A DNA stretch of 46,163 nt from Pseudodesulfovibrio pelocollis (GTDB taxonomy: Bacteria; Desulfobacterota; Desulfovibrionia; Desulfovibrionales; Desulfovibrionaceae), in assembly GCF_030282845.1 (NCBI RefSeq), contig NZ_JASTWE010000031.1:1-46163 (forward strand). The letters run 5' to 3'. The position numbers and the translations under genes were made by a program. This document shows positions 24,692-33,509 of this stretch, piece by piece. Below the pieces are notes generated by a model. That model saw only the letters and a list, made by a program, of their open reading frames with translations. It was not told the DNA's origin and did no database searches. Each line of letters starts with the position of its first letter. Position 1 is the stretch's first letter.

Positions 24692-25267
24692 ATGAAGGTA
24701 GTCGCCATCAACGGCAGCGCGCGCAAGGGGGGCAACACGGCCCTGATGATCCGCAAGGTCCTCGACCAGCTCGAGGCCGAGGGCATCGGAACCGAACTGA
24801 TCGAGCTTTCGGGCAAGCCCATGCACGGCTGCATCGCCTGCTACAAGTGTATCAAGAACAAGGACCGCCGCTGCGCCGTGGACAATGATTTCGTCAACGA
24901 CTGTATCGCGGCCATGGATGCGGCCGACGGCATCATCCTCGGCTCGCCCACCTATTTCGCCAATGTCACCACCGAGATGAAGGCGCTCATCGACCGCGCG
25001 GGCATGGTCGGCCGGGTCAACGGCGACATGTTCGCCCGCAAGGTGGGCGCGCCCGTGGTGGTCAGCCGCCGGGGCGGCGACATGCTCACATTCAACGCCC
25101 TCAACGCCTTCTTCTTCATCGAGCAGATGATCGTCCCCGGCTCCCGCTACTGGAACCTGGGCCGGGGCATGGACAAGGGCCAGGTGTCCGAAGACGCCGA
25201 GGCCATGGAAACCATGGAAATCCTCGGCCGGAACATGGCCTGGCTGCTGAAGAAGATTCACGGTTGA
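24692..25267 (+). CDS. NADPH-dependent FMN reductase / iron-sulfur flavoprotein-like
   Basis: 191 aa, flavodoxin-like fold. GSARKGGNTALMI is the FMN phosphate loop and GSPTYFANVTTEMKALIDR the second flavin contact. The segment CIACYKCIKNKDRRC (about 47-61) has cysteines spaced C-x2-C-x2-C-x7-C, the pattern of iron-sulfur flavoproteins (Isf) that hold a [4Fe-4S] cluster in archaea and sulfate reducers. Whether a cluster is bound here is not known. It closes the nitroreductase operon, with an AGGAG site before the ATG and a terminator after it. Confidence 0.85.
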   Translation: MKVVAINGSARKGGNTALMIRKVLDQLEAEGIGTELIELSGKPMHGCIACYKCIKNKDRRCAVDNDFVNDCIAAMDAADGIILGSPTYFANVTTEMKALIDRAGMVGRVNGDMFARKVGAPVVVSRRGGDMLTFNALNAFFFIEQMIVPGSRYWNLGRGMDKGQVSEDAEAMETMEILGRNMAWLLKKIHG

Positions 25268-25278
25268 GGTTGAACGAG

Positions 25279-25300
25279 AAAGCCCCCGCAAGGGGGCTTT
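25279..25300. terminator. bidirectional terminator
   Basis: AAAGCCCCC (25279-25287), GCAA loop, GGGGGCTTT (25292-25300). A-rich left and T-rich right flanks serve both the flavoprotein operon and the convergent NERD-protein operon. Confidence 0.8.
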
Positions 25301-25334
25301 GCTTCACCGCAGAACGATCAACGCTCGCGTAAGA

Positions 25335-26696
25335 TTATTCATACCCGTCAGGCGGGGCCTTTTCGGGATGGACATCATCAGAGCTTCCAAACCATATGGC
25401 AGAGACATCAATGCCGATCTTGTCCCACTGCCAGGCCTCCATGAGTAGGCAACGAAGTTCACGATCAAAATCCTCGTCCGTCCATTCGCGCAGGACATGG
25501 ATATCCCTCCGGTCCCTGCCGAATGATCGCAGATCAAAACAGACCGGAAGCTGCTTGAACCGCATGACATACAGGGGGAGTCGGGCGAGCCGGGGCTTGG
25601 CGACGCCAACCACCGAAGACTCCCGGCCATGGGCATACTCTTCATAGTATGCCCGGAACTCGGAATCGCGCATGAGGCTCACGCGGTCATCCTTCTCGCC
25701 CGTGAACTCGAACGTATCATTGGCAACCACGACAACGCTGTGTACCGGGAGTTGATATGAACAGATAATCCTCGCCGCTTCACCGAGCAGAAAACGAGCC
25801 CGGTGCGCCTGAGAGATGGGACTTTTCATTGCCAAGCCATCTTTCTCCCTGATCCACTTGGTGGCGTAGCCATCTTCCATGGAGTCCGGGTCCGGCTTCC
25901 ACGTCCCTGAGAGATTCTTCACCTCCACATGGAGCACACCGCGCGGGGCCACAATCAGGATGTCGAACTCACATCGCTTCCTCTCGAAGCTCAGGCCGAG
26001 TCCCCAATAGACTATGCCGCCGCCTATGCCTCTGATGACCCTCAGGATTGCCGCCTCTCCCCGGCGTCCCGCTCCATCGCTTCCTCCGTTGTCCGGGGCA
26101 GACCGGTCTGGAATGGCCCGAAGTCGCCGATGATACTCGGGCGCGGTGACGATGTGCGGGGCCGCATTTGGTTGGGACACGCCCCTCGCATGCTCGGGCG
26201 CTGCCATCACCTGCCGGGGAGCGCTCGTCCGGGCAGTGCGCCTTCTTCTTGCAACCACGGCCCACAACAGCACCGCGCCCACAAGACACGCAGACCCTGC
26301 GAGCACCCACTTGTTGTCTGTCCAGTGCAGGGCCGCCCGGGGCGTCCACCCCTCGTCCCGACTGGCACGGATCGAAGCAATCCGCTGGCCGGTCTCTGCC
26401 TTGATCACCGTGATGATGGCCCGCTCAACGCTCGGGCATTGGGCGTTGAGCAACGGCCCGACCTGTTTCCCAAAGAAAGCCTCCACTCCTTCCCTGGCAA
26501 GAGGGCTGTCGGCGGCGAGACGAATCTGAATCTCCACAAGTCGCTGACACCAGGCATCGCCGTCCGAGACAACAAATACATCGACGCCCTTTTTTTTCGA
26601 GAAGGCGAAATGATACGGCTCCGCACTCTGGGCGGCGTGGACCGCAAGCAGGAGAAAACCCAGCAGGAACAGGGTGGTGTTTGCCAGATGTTTCAT
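25335..26696 (-). CDS. membrane-anchored NERD (nuclease-related) protein with novel exported N-terminal domain
   Basis: 453 aa. A signal peptide (1-25) leads to an exported domain (about 27-121) with C50 and C87, then a membrane helix (about 131-149), a basic linker (RRRRTARTS) and a NERD domain (about 210-330). NERD residues of the PD-(D/E)XK-like core are visible: GE213-214, D245, E258-V-K260-N261 and Q296 in SPISQAHR. The topology predicted is periplasmic sensor-like domain outside, NERD inside. The last 120 residues are unassigned. The N-terminal domain is shared with the upstream gene, 43 bases away. ATG at 26696, weak GGGGG site. Lower GC than flanks. Function unknown. Confidence 0.75.
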   Translation of the reverse strand: MKHLANTTLFLLGFLLLAVHAAQSAEPYHFAFSKKKGVDVFVVSDGDAWCQRLVEIQIRLAADSPLAREGVEAFFGKQVGPLLNAQCPSVERAIITVIKAETGQRIASIRASRDEGWTPRAALHWTDNKWVLAGSACLVGAVLLWAVVARRRRTARTSAPRQVMAAPEHARGVSQPNAAPHIVTAPEYHRRLRAIPDRSAPDNGGSDGAGRRGEAAILRVIRGIGGGIVYWGLGLSFERKRCEFDILIVAPRGVLHVEVKNLSGTWKPDPDSMEDGYATKWIREKDGLAMKSPISQAHRARFLLGEAARIICSYQLPVHSVVVVANDTFEFTGEKDDRVSLMRDSEFRAYYEEYAHGRESSVVGVAKPRLARLPLYVMRFKQLPVCFDLRSFGRDRRDIHVLREWTDEDFDRELRCLLMEAWQWDKIGIDVSAIWFGSSDDVHPEKAPPDGYE

Positions 26697-26739
26697 ACCG
26701 TGCCCCCCGAAGGCGTCGTTGCTGCCATTGTGGAACGCG

Positions 26740-29118
26740 TCAGAAGACTGTCTGTGTCGTGACGTCGGCTTTGACCGGATAGAGCTCCTCATCAGTGAGG
26801 ATCAACACGGTGAGGACGCCGTGCTCGCTGCTGTAGACCTGGGCTTCAAGGGCCGAAACCGGACGGCGGAAGTCTTTTCCGATGGGCATCTCCGACCTGT
26901 CGTCCGAGATTCTCCTGCCCCAGTTGAATATGCTCACCCTCTTGTCGCTCAACAGCAGATCAGGCTCGCCGAACCTCGCGATCAGGCCATCGAGGATGGC
27001 CTCCTTCTCCTGAGGCGCGGCTGTCTGCTTCAACACTGCCTGGCGCAGGGAGTACACCGGAGAACCAAAACCCATCAGCGACTTGCCGGTTTGCACGAAG
27101 TACCCCCTGAAGTCACGCTGCCCCGGAACAACCGTTTCTCCCCCATAGAGGAGGGTGAGAATGTCTTTCTCCGTTGTCGGGGTCGTGTCTGGCGAGGCAA
27201 GAATCTTGATATGCTCATCAAACGCCAGGGGCAGCTTGAGCCTGTCGGTCACAATACTCTTGACCTTGTCGCTCTCCATGCCCCCATTGACGCCGATGAT
27301 GGAAAGCGTTCTGGCGGTGCGCTCATCCCTTTTCTGGACAAACGGCTGTGGTTTCGACGAGGCCTTGGCTTCCCAGGTCTGCTCCGTACTCTGGTCCGCC
27401 ACCTTGATGTGGGAAACGCATTTGACAGCGTGGACATAGAGAAGCTTGCCGCCCTTCCAGGGGTCCTCTGCATATCCCACAGGCTCCGCGACATACTCCA
27501 GTCGTATCTCGGGGCCGGGATAATATCCCGAGAGCAGTCGGCCCAGACCCCGCTCGCTCGCAGTCCGCCGAGCCGCCATCTCAGGAGCCGAAGAGGTGCC
27601 TGATCCCCCCAGGCCTTCCTTCACTCCAGACACAACTTCCGCAGGAATGACAACCGTCGAAAAATCCTTGATGTTCTGCACGACGACCTTGATTCTGCCC
27701 TCGTCCGAGTTGAAAACAAGCGCAGCCGTGGCTTCCGGCTCAATTTGATTGAGCACCGCCACCTCGCCCATGGGGGATGCAAGAGCGCTCGCGATGCCTT
27801 CCTCAAATTGCGGTGTCGCCCGAAAAACAAGAGGCCGTCTTACATCCACGCCATTGATGGTCGTCCCGGACGCTTCCGGGGCGGACAACTTCTTGAAATG
27901 GGCAAGGACTACCTCCGGGGTGGCAAGAATCGGCTCGGTCCCGGCCTGGATTCGCTCGGCCTGGGCCAGTTTCTCGCGCTCCTGCCGGAGGCGCGCCGCC
28001 TTTTGCCGCAGCCGCTGTTCTCTTTCCATCTCCTCATTCTTTTTCTGCCATGCGGCCACGCGAGGTTCAAGCCAACTGCTCGGGTATTCAAAAAAAGGTT
28101 TACCGGTTTTTGGAATGGAGACCGCCACGGCGTCAGGAACCACCGTGATGGTTGGCGGCGTACGCTCATTCCTGGAATACTGGCCCCACTGCTCGACCCT
28201 GAGCGTTGCCCTGACCGTGACCCGCCTGTCTCCACGCATGGACTTCAGAAGGGCCTCTGCGCGGTCAGGCGGCATGGCGAGATGCTGGATCACTTCGCCG
28301 CCCTTGATGACCACCTCGATGCTTTCGGGGAAGGTGGTATTTTTGGGGCACCACGCAGACCATTCGGCACCGACTTTCTTGGTCGTGCCCGAAGGCATCG
28401 GCACAAAGCTGAAAGCGCTTGTATCAAAATCATACTCGCCAAGCCGAGCCGGGAATGTCAATTCAACCACCTCGGGTTTGGCGCTTTGCAAGAAGGCTTC
28501 GGCCTCGGCCCGGGCATCGTGCTTCATTTTCGCTAGGGCGAACTCGTCCTTTTCGGCCCTCTGGACCGCCTTACAATCTTTGATTTTGACATAGTCGATT
28601 ACCGCCTGCTCATCGGCCAGGACGTCCTGCGTGGCAGGCATGACGCCCGCCACAAGATTGATATAGTCCGCCTTGACGGCCTTGGCTTCCTGAGCCGTTA
28701 CGGGCTCGGAGGGCCCGGGCTGCTCGCCGGATGCCGGGGGAGCGGGATGAGCCGAAGGCACAGCCTTGACAGGCCTCCATTCGTTCTGGATGGCGGCTGT
28801 ATAACTGCCGAACAAGGTCTCATCCGCCCGACTGAAAACGTTGAGATTCGCCACGACTGCCGCTTGGCAATCGCGAGCGATGACTGAACATGCGGTCTGC
28901 AAAAAGCCCTCAAGACCACCGGTTTCCAAGGGGCTGCCAGCATCAAGGAGAACCTTGACCTCGACCGTTTCCCTGCACCAGCTGGCTTGTCCCTGGTCAA
29001 CAAAGACCTCTGCACCCATTTTTTTCGAGTACGCGACCTTGTGCCAGGATGCCGCATGGGAAACCCCAACTGACATGAGCAGGCAGACAGTGACCAGAAA
29101 ACCGGTTCTCCATTTCAT
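26740..29118 (-). CDS. large secreted protein of unknown function sharing its N-terminal domain with the NERD protein
   Basis: 792 aa with a signal peptide (1-22, cleavage near SHA). Residues about 25-120 match the exported domain of the NERD neighbour: aligned YSKK, VFV, WC48, VE, SPL, C84 and W-x-P. Residues 215-335 form a beta-rich segment (FPARLGEYDFDTSAFSFVP), then a charged coiled coil (about 355-392), then about 400 residues without a recognised fold. There is no second membrane helix, so it should be periplasmic. I weakly recall DUF4852 for the middle part but cannot confirm it. The start lies two bases after the lipoprotein stop. Sampled GC is low: 30 of 60 in 28081-28140. Confidence 0.7.
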   Translation of the reverse strand: MKWRTGFLVTVCLLMSVGVSHAASWHKVAYSKKMGAEVFVDQGQASWCRETVEVKVLLDAGSPLETGGLEGFLQTACSVIARDCQAAVVANLNVFSRADETLFGSYTAAIQNEWRPVKAVPSAHPAPPASGEQPGPSEPVTAQEAKAVKADYINLVAGVMPATQDVLADEQAVIDYVKIKDCKAVQRAEKDEFALAKMKHDARAEAEAFLQSAKPEVVELTFPARLGEYDFDTSAFSFVPMPSGTTKKVGAEWSAWCPKNTTFPESIEVVIKGGEVIQHLAMPPDRAEALLKSMRGDRRVTVRATLRVEQWGQYSRNERTPPTITVVPDAVAVSIPKTGKPFFEYPSSWLEPRVAAWQKKNEEMEREQRLRQKAARLRQEREKLAQAERIQAGTEPILATPEVVLAHFKKLSAPEASGTTINGVDVRRPLVFRATPQFEEGIASALASPMGEVAVLNQIEPEATAALVFNSDEGRIKVVVQNIKDFSTVVIPAEVVSGVKEGLGGSGTSSAPEMAARRTASERGLGRLLSGYYPGPEIRLEYVAEPVGYAEDPWKGGKLLYVHAVKCVSHIKVADQSTEQTWEAKASSKPQPFVQKRDERTARTLSIIGVNGGMESDKVKSIVTDRLKLPLAFDEHIKILASPDTTPTTEKDILTLLYGGETVVPGQRDFRGYFVQTGKSLMGFGSPVYSLRQAVLKQTAAPQEKEAILDGLIARFGEPDLLLSDKRVSIFNWGRRISDDRSEMPIGKDFRRPVSALEAQVYSSEHGVLTVLILTDEELYPVKADVTTQTVF

Positions 29119-29120
29119 GG

Positions 29121-30050
29121 CTACAAGATCTCCCAGGCTCCGTCCGTTCCCTTGCTTGCCACGACAGTCGTCTCTTCCTCCCCGTGCGGGGTGACGACCT
29201 TCATCTTCATGGTTCTGGCCGGAGCCTCCACATCCACGCGCTCGGCAACCAGGTCATCGGTCTCAGGGGTGTCGGCATAGCTTGCGACCATTTCGTCAAG
29301 GTTGATGGCGGGCCGAATGGTCTGTGCGCTCGCCATGTCTCCCGACATCTCGTCAAGATCATAGGCCGGGCGCATCACGGCGACAGAGTTCTCTGTCTTT
29401 CTCTCATTCTCGGCCAGGGTGCCTTCCTTCCCGACAAGGGAAGCGTGGATGTACCCGATGGCCTGACGATCCTGGTTCACCAGAATCCAGTTGGTGCCCT
29501 TTTCCTGTCCCACAGCGAGGACAACGCTCCCCTTCTTTAGCACCTTGGCCACGTCATACTCCATCGAAGGCCCAAACCGCACGTTTGAATCCGTCAGTAT
29601 TTCATAGGGCTCTCCGATCATGGTGAGCGTTCCCGGCTTCTTGACCTCTTTGTGTCTGACTATCGGCACATTCCTCTGGATGGTCTCTGTTTTGACTACC
29701 GTGATTTCAGCTTCCGCCTTGCTTTCGAGGTTTTCCCATTTGGACGTGCCCCCATCTTTGAGTTCGGAGAGAGCCTTGGCCGACTCCTTCTCAAGGGCCA
29801 GTCGGTCCTGATCGTCAAGATACCCACCGATCATGTTGCCGACAAAACCGCCGACCACGGCACCCAAACCAATGGCAACAGCCTTGCCCACCCCCCTGCC
29901 GAAGAACATTCCTGCCGCCGCGCCCAAGACGGCTCCGGCAGCAGTGCCGGTCTCCCGTTTAGTCGCTTGGCAACCCGACATCAGCAGGCACAGGATCAAC
30001 AGTGAGGTGAGTGCAAGGGTGAAAAAACGCTTTCTTGGACGACCAAACAT
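29121..30050 (-). CDS. glycine-zipper / SH3b outer-membrane lipoprotein
   Basis: 309 aa. Lipobox LMSGC (Cys27) is followed by a glycine zipper (about 35-77; GAAAGMFFGRGVGKAVAIGLG), typical of small outer-membrane lipoproteins, and a bacterial SH3 domain (about 147-206, SNVRFGPSMEYDVAKVL) that binds wall peptides in relatives. The C-terminal tail carries a repeated RPAxxLDEM unit (MRPAYDLDEM, IRPAINLDEM). It is the first gene of the three-gene cassette and lies two bases from the 792-aa protein. The ATG at 30050 has GGAGG eight bases upstream. Confidence 0.8.
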   Translation of the reverse strand: MFGRPRKRFFTLALTSLLILCLLMSGCQATKRETGTAAGAVLGAAAGMFFGRGVGKAVAIGLGAVVGGFVGNMIGGYLDDQDRLALEKESAKALSELKDGGTSKWENLESKAEAEITVVKTETIQRNVPIVRHKEVKKPGTLTMIGEPYEILTDSNVRFGPSMEYDVAKVLKKGSVVLAVGQEKGTNWILVNQDRQAIGYIHASLVGKEGTLAENERKTENSVAVMRPAYDLDEMSGDMASAQTIRPAINLDEMVASYADTPETDDLVAERVDVEAPARTMKMKVVTPHGEEETTVVASKGTDGAWEIL

Positions 30051-30220
30051 AGTAAAACCTCCGAAATGCGGTTTTGACTGGGCAAGGCATACCCTCTCCT
30101 CGTCGGCTAGGTACCCCACAAAGGAGCCCGGAATCGCAATGTGCCACGGCAACAAAACGAAAAAGCGAAGCGCCCGCAGCGTCTTCCTTTCCCGTCTCGT
30201 TGCGGATTGGACAATGGGTT

Positions 30221-30249
30221 CAGGTAGTAAAAAACAGGAAGAGTGTCAA
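30221..30249 (-). promoter_or_regulatory. candidate promoter of the lipoprotein-NERD cassette
   Basis: On the minus strand a perfect TTGACA (30249-30244) is followed, 17 bases later, by TACCTG (30226-30221), a poor -10. It would give a leader of about 165 bases. The 273-base gap between the histidine kinase stop and the lipoprotein start holds no gene. Confidence 0.35.
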
Positions 30250-30323
30250 CATGATGGATATGCATTCACCTCATTCCCAATCAAAGAACGAAACACGCCC
30301 AGAGCGGCCATTGACCACGGCGC

Positions 30324-32609
30324 TCACCGCCGGGGCAGGGTCACCATGATGCAGGTTTCGCCGGGGGTGGCGGTGTCGAGGGTGATGTCGCCGCCGTGGG
30401 TTCGGGCCACGAGGCGGGCCGAGTAGGTGCCAAGGCCGGAGCCGGGGGAGGTGTCGGCGCGCACGTATTTCTGGAAGAAGGTCTCGCGGATGGCCGGGGG
30501 CACCTCGCCCTGGTTGCGGATGGCCAGGGTCAGCGGATCGCCGGAGGTCAGGGTGACGGTCACCGAGCCGCCCTCGGGCGAGGCCTGGAAGGCATTGAGC
30601 AGCAGGTTGGCGAGCATGGTGCGCAGCAGCTCCTCCTCGGCCGGGACCACCATTCCCTCGTCGGGCAGGCCGCCCGCCACCTCAATGCCCACGCTGATGC
30701 CCTTTTCGCGCAGAATGAACCGGCATTCCGCCTTGATCCGCTCAAGGGTCTGGAGCAGATCCACCGGGCGGCGGCTCAGGCCATAGGTGCCGCGCTCCAT
30801 CTTGAAGAGGTCCAGGGAACGGTTGATGAGGACGAGCATGGTCTCGCCCGCCTGTTCGATGGTCCTGAGCATGCCGGACTGGGCCTCGGTCAATCCTCCC
30901 AGCCGCTCTATCTCCCCTGGCAGGCCGACCACCGCGCCCAGCGGGGTCTTGAGATCATGGCGGGCCATGCGCTCCACATCGTCGCGCAGGGCCTCGGCCA
31001 GCTTGCGGTCCGTGATGTCGCGCCCCACGCCGAGCACGCCCACGCTGTCGCCCGACTCGTTGAGCAGCAGCCCGAGCCGGGTCTCAAGCCAGATGGAGCG
31101 GCCGTCGGCGCAAAGGAATTCGAGGTCCTGGGTCACGGCGGGCGGCTGGTCGCAGTGGGCGTCGGCCATGCCCTTGAGCGCGGCCACCGCCTCCACGAGC
31201 CTGCCCCGCGACACGCCGGTCAGGAACTCGCCAAGGGGTCGCCCCAGGACATCGGCCCGGGCAAACCCGCGCAGACCAAGGTCGGATTTGCTGACAAAGG
31301 TGACGCACAGGTCAGCGTCCGTGCCCCAGATGACATCGGTGACGTTGTCTGCCAGCAGCCGGTACTGGCGCTCGCTCTGGCGCAGGGCCTCCTCTGCCTG
31401 GCGGCGGTCGGTGATTTCCGTGCCCACGCAGAGCAGCTCGACCATGGCCCCATCGGCCGAGCGCACAGGCGAGTATGCCCAGGAGGCCCAGGCCAACTCG
31501 CCGCCCCGGCGGATGACCTTGGTTTCGGCCAGCACCGGCTCGGCCGGGTCGCCCAGCAGCCTGTTGAGCCGCCGCTTGGTGGGCTCGCCGTCCGGGCAAC
31601 GTTCCGGGATCAGGGTGCCCACGAGGGGCCACCCAAGGAGTTCGCCCGGAGCAAAGCCGAAGAAACGCTCCGCATGCTCGTTGCAGAAGACGATGGTTCC
31701 ATTCAGGTCGATGCGCAGGATGAGGCTGCGGGCGTTTTGCACCAGATAGCGGTATTGCTCGCGCTCCCTGAGTCTGGCCGCCACGAGCCGCATGACGACC
31801 AGCAGCCCGCCTGTGGCCAGGAGGATGAGCGCACCGCCGCCATAGATCAGAACAGGGCGGTTGGGCGAAGGGTGCCAGCCGCCCGAGGGCACCGCGCCAG
31901 CCTGCCACAGCCCCTGGGGCACGGGCGTGTTCATGATCACCGGGGCTGCCGCGAAGACCGACCCATTGCCGTAGATCATGCGCCAGCCGCCCGCTGTCTG
32001 CTCGCGAAAGGCGATGTCCAGCCGCAGGGAGGTGTCCATGACCCCGGCCTCGCGAAACAGGGTCCCGGCGTCGATGAGCACCAGGATCATGCCCCAGTGG
32101 CCGCCAGCGGGCAGATCGACAGGCATGAGGGCCACCACGGCCTCGCCCACCTCGGGCATCCGGGTGGACGCGAGAACCTGAACCTGCCCTGTCCTGACCG
32201 CATGCAGCGCGGCCTGACGCACCTCTTGGGGGTAGTCCTCGGCCAGTCGCCGACCCACCGATGCCGCACCGCCGGTCTCGGGAAAGACATGGGTGATCCG
32301 GTCGTCCCTGGCCAGTTCCACGAAGCGCACCCCGCCCAGGTCCGCGAGCAGCCCCCTGGCCAGGGCGGCAAAGGCCGACTGGTCCATGTCCGGGTCAAGA
32401 GCAAGGACCGTCTTGAGGGTGCGGGCCAGGTGCAGGCGCGAGTTGAGGGCGTTCTCGAACCCGCTCTGGACCACGGACAGACGATGAAAGACTTCAAGCC
32501 GCGCATGCTGGGCATGGCGCTGCCCATCGGCATGCAGGGTCAGGGACAGCGCGGCGGCCAGGGCCAGCCCGACCACGAGAGGTATCAGATAGGCGATGCG
32601 TCGCGGCAT
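30324..32609 (-). CDS. membrane sensor histidine kinase with CHASE-like, two PAS, HisKA and HATPase domains
   Basis: 761 aa. TM1 (about 5-22), a CHASE-like periplasmic domain (to about 240), TM2 (about 255-275), PAS1 (YLVQNARSLILRIDLNGTIVFCNE), PAS2 (YRLLADNVTDVIWGTD), HisKA with the phospho-acceptor His in MARHDLKTPLGAVVGL, and a HATPase with N, G1 and G2 boxes (LLNAFQAS, GSGLGTYSARLV). The DLKTP after the His is a common variant of the E/N-L-K/R-T-P box. The output regulator is not next to it. The next minus-strand gene upstream is an HD-GYP protein. No SD is clear before ATG 32609. Confidence 0.88.
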   Translation of the reverse strand: MPRRIAYLIPLVVGLALAAALSLTLHADGQRHAQHARLEVFHRLSVVQSGFENALNSRLHLARTLKTVLALDPDMDQSAFAALARGLLADLGGVRFVELARDDRITHVFPETGGAASVGRRLAEDYPQEVRQAALHAVRTGQVQVLASTRMPEVGEAVVALMPVDLPAGGHWGMILVLIDAGTLFREAGVMDTSLRLDIAFREQTAGGWRMIYGNGSVFAAAPVIMNTPVPQGLWQAGAVPSGGWHPSPNRPVLIYGGGALILLATGGLLVVMRLVAARLREREQYRYLVQNARSLILRIDLNGTIVFCNEHAERFFGFAPGELLGWPLVGTLIPERCPDGEPTKRRLNRLLGDPAEPVLAETKVIRRGGELAWASWAYSPVRSADGAMVELLCVGTEITDRRQAEEALRQSERQYRLLADNVTDVIWGTDADLCVTFVSKSDLGLRGFARADVLGRPLGEFLTGVSRGRLVEAVAALKGMADAHCDQPPAVTQDLEFLCADGRSIWLETRLGLLLNESGDSVGVLGVGRDITDRKLAEALRDDVERMARHDLKTPLGAVVGLPGEIERLGGLTEAQSGMLRTIEQAGETMLVLINRSLDLFKMERGTYGLSRRPVDLLQTLERIKAECRFILREKGISVGIEVAGGLPDEGMVVPAEEELLRTMLANLLLNAFQASPEGGSVTVTLTSGDPLTLAIRNQGEVPPAIRETFFQKYVRADTSPGSGLGTYSARLVARTHGGDITLDTATPGETCIMVTLPRR

Positions 32610-32734
32610 AAACGGTATTCGATGGGCTGAAGGACAGGGATTTCCATCGCCGCTGCATACCACACGAAATCAAAAAGTAAATGATAAGCTGTTCCAGGAA
32701 CGACAGGCAGATGACATCGGGTGGCGGCCCACTG

Positions 32735-33502
32735 CTAGCCGACCATGCCGTTGTCCTCGATCTCTATGATGAAGGCGTCTACCACGGCCGGGTCCAGGGC
32801 ATCGCCCGCCAGGGTGCCGAGGATGGCCAGGGCGGCCTGGGGCGTCCTGCCCGGCTGGTAGGGCCGGTCCGTGGTCATGGCGTCGAAGCAGTCGGCCACG
32901 GCCAGTATCCGTGCGCCCAGGGGAATGTCCTCACCACACAGGCCGCGCGGATAACCCCGGCCGTCCATGCGCTCGTGATGGGCGTAGACATAGTCCAGGG
33001 CCGGGCCAAGGAAGTCGAGGTTTCTGAGGATGTCGTAGCTCCATTGGGGATGGCTGCGGATCTCAAGGAGCATGTCCTCGTTCATCACGGTGTCTTCATT
33101 GGAAAAGATCAGATCGCTGAAGCCGATCTTGCCGATGTCGTGGAGCACGCCCGCGATGCGGATGCGCTCTGCCTCTTCCTCGTCAAGGCCCAGCCGCCGG
33201 GCCAGCCGCTCGGAATAAACGGCCACCCGCTCACCGTGGCCCTCGGTATAGGCGTCGCGCGCGCCCAGGGCGTTGACCACCGCGGTGACCGCGTTCAGCG
33301 AGTTGGTTCGGATGGTCTCCATGAGTTGCTCCAGGTGAAACTCCCTGGTCTCGATGCGGACCATCATCATGCCCACGGCCTCGGCCAGCTCACGCACCTC
33401 CGGCGGATAGCCCGGGCCGGTCAGCTCCATGATGTCGCTTGAATAGTTCCCTGCGGCGATGGCCTTGATGGCCTCCACCAGCCGGTCCTGCCCCTTGAGC
33501 AC
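32735..33502 (-). CDS. HD-GYP domain c-di-GMP phosphodiesterase-like protein
   Basis: 255 aa. The C-terminal two-thirds is HD-GYP: HGERVAVYSERLARRLG, HDIGKIG (HD motif), HHERMDGRGYPRGL (the GYP motif) and ILAVADCFDAMTTDRPY. These hydrolyse cyclic di-GMP in active members. The N-terminal 80 residues are helical and HAMP-like but carry no membrane segment, so the input is unclear. The start is uncertain: GTG at 33502 has AGGG upstream and avoids the neighbour's stop at 33510; a TTG at 33541 overlaps it. Confidence 0.83.
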   Translation of the reverse strand: MLKGQDRLVEAIKAIAAGNYSSDIMELTGPGYPPEVRELAEAVGMMMVRIETREFHLEQLMETIRTNSLNAVTAVVNALGARDAYTEGHGERVAVYSERLARRLGLDEEEAERIRIAGVLHDIGKIGFSDLIFSNEDTVMNEDMLLEIRSHPQWSYDILRNLDFLGPALDYVYAHHERMDGRGYPRGLCGEDIPLGARILAVADCFDAMTTDRPYQPGRTPQAALAILGTLAGDALDPAVVDAFIIEIEDNGMVG

Positions 33503-33509
33503 GACGACC

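Noticed and set aside
30396-32630. A 744-codon plus-strand open frame across the histidine kinase
   Set aside because: Antisense shadow of the kinase gene; His/Gln/Gly/Ala-rich translation with no domain.
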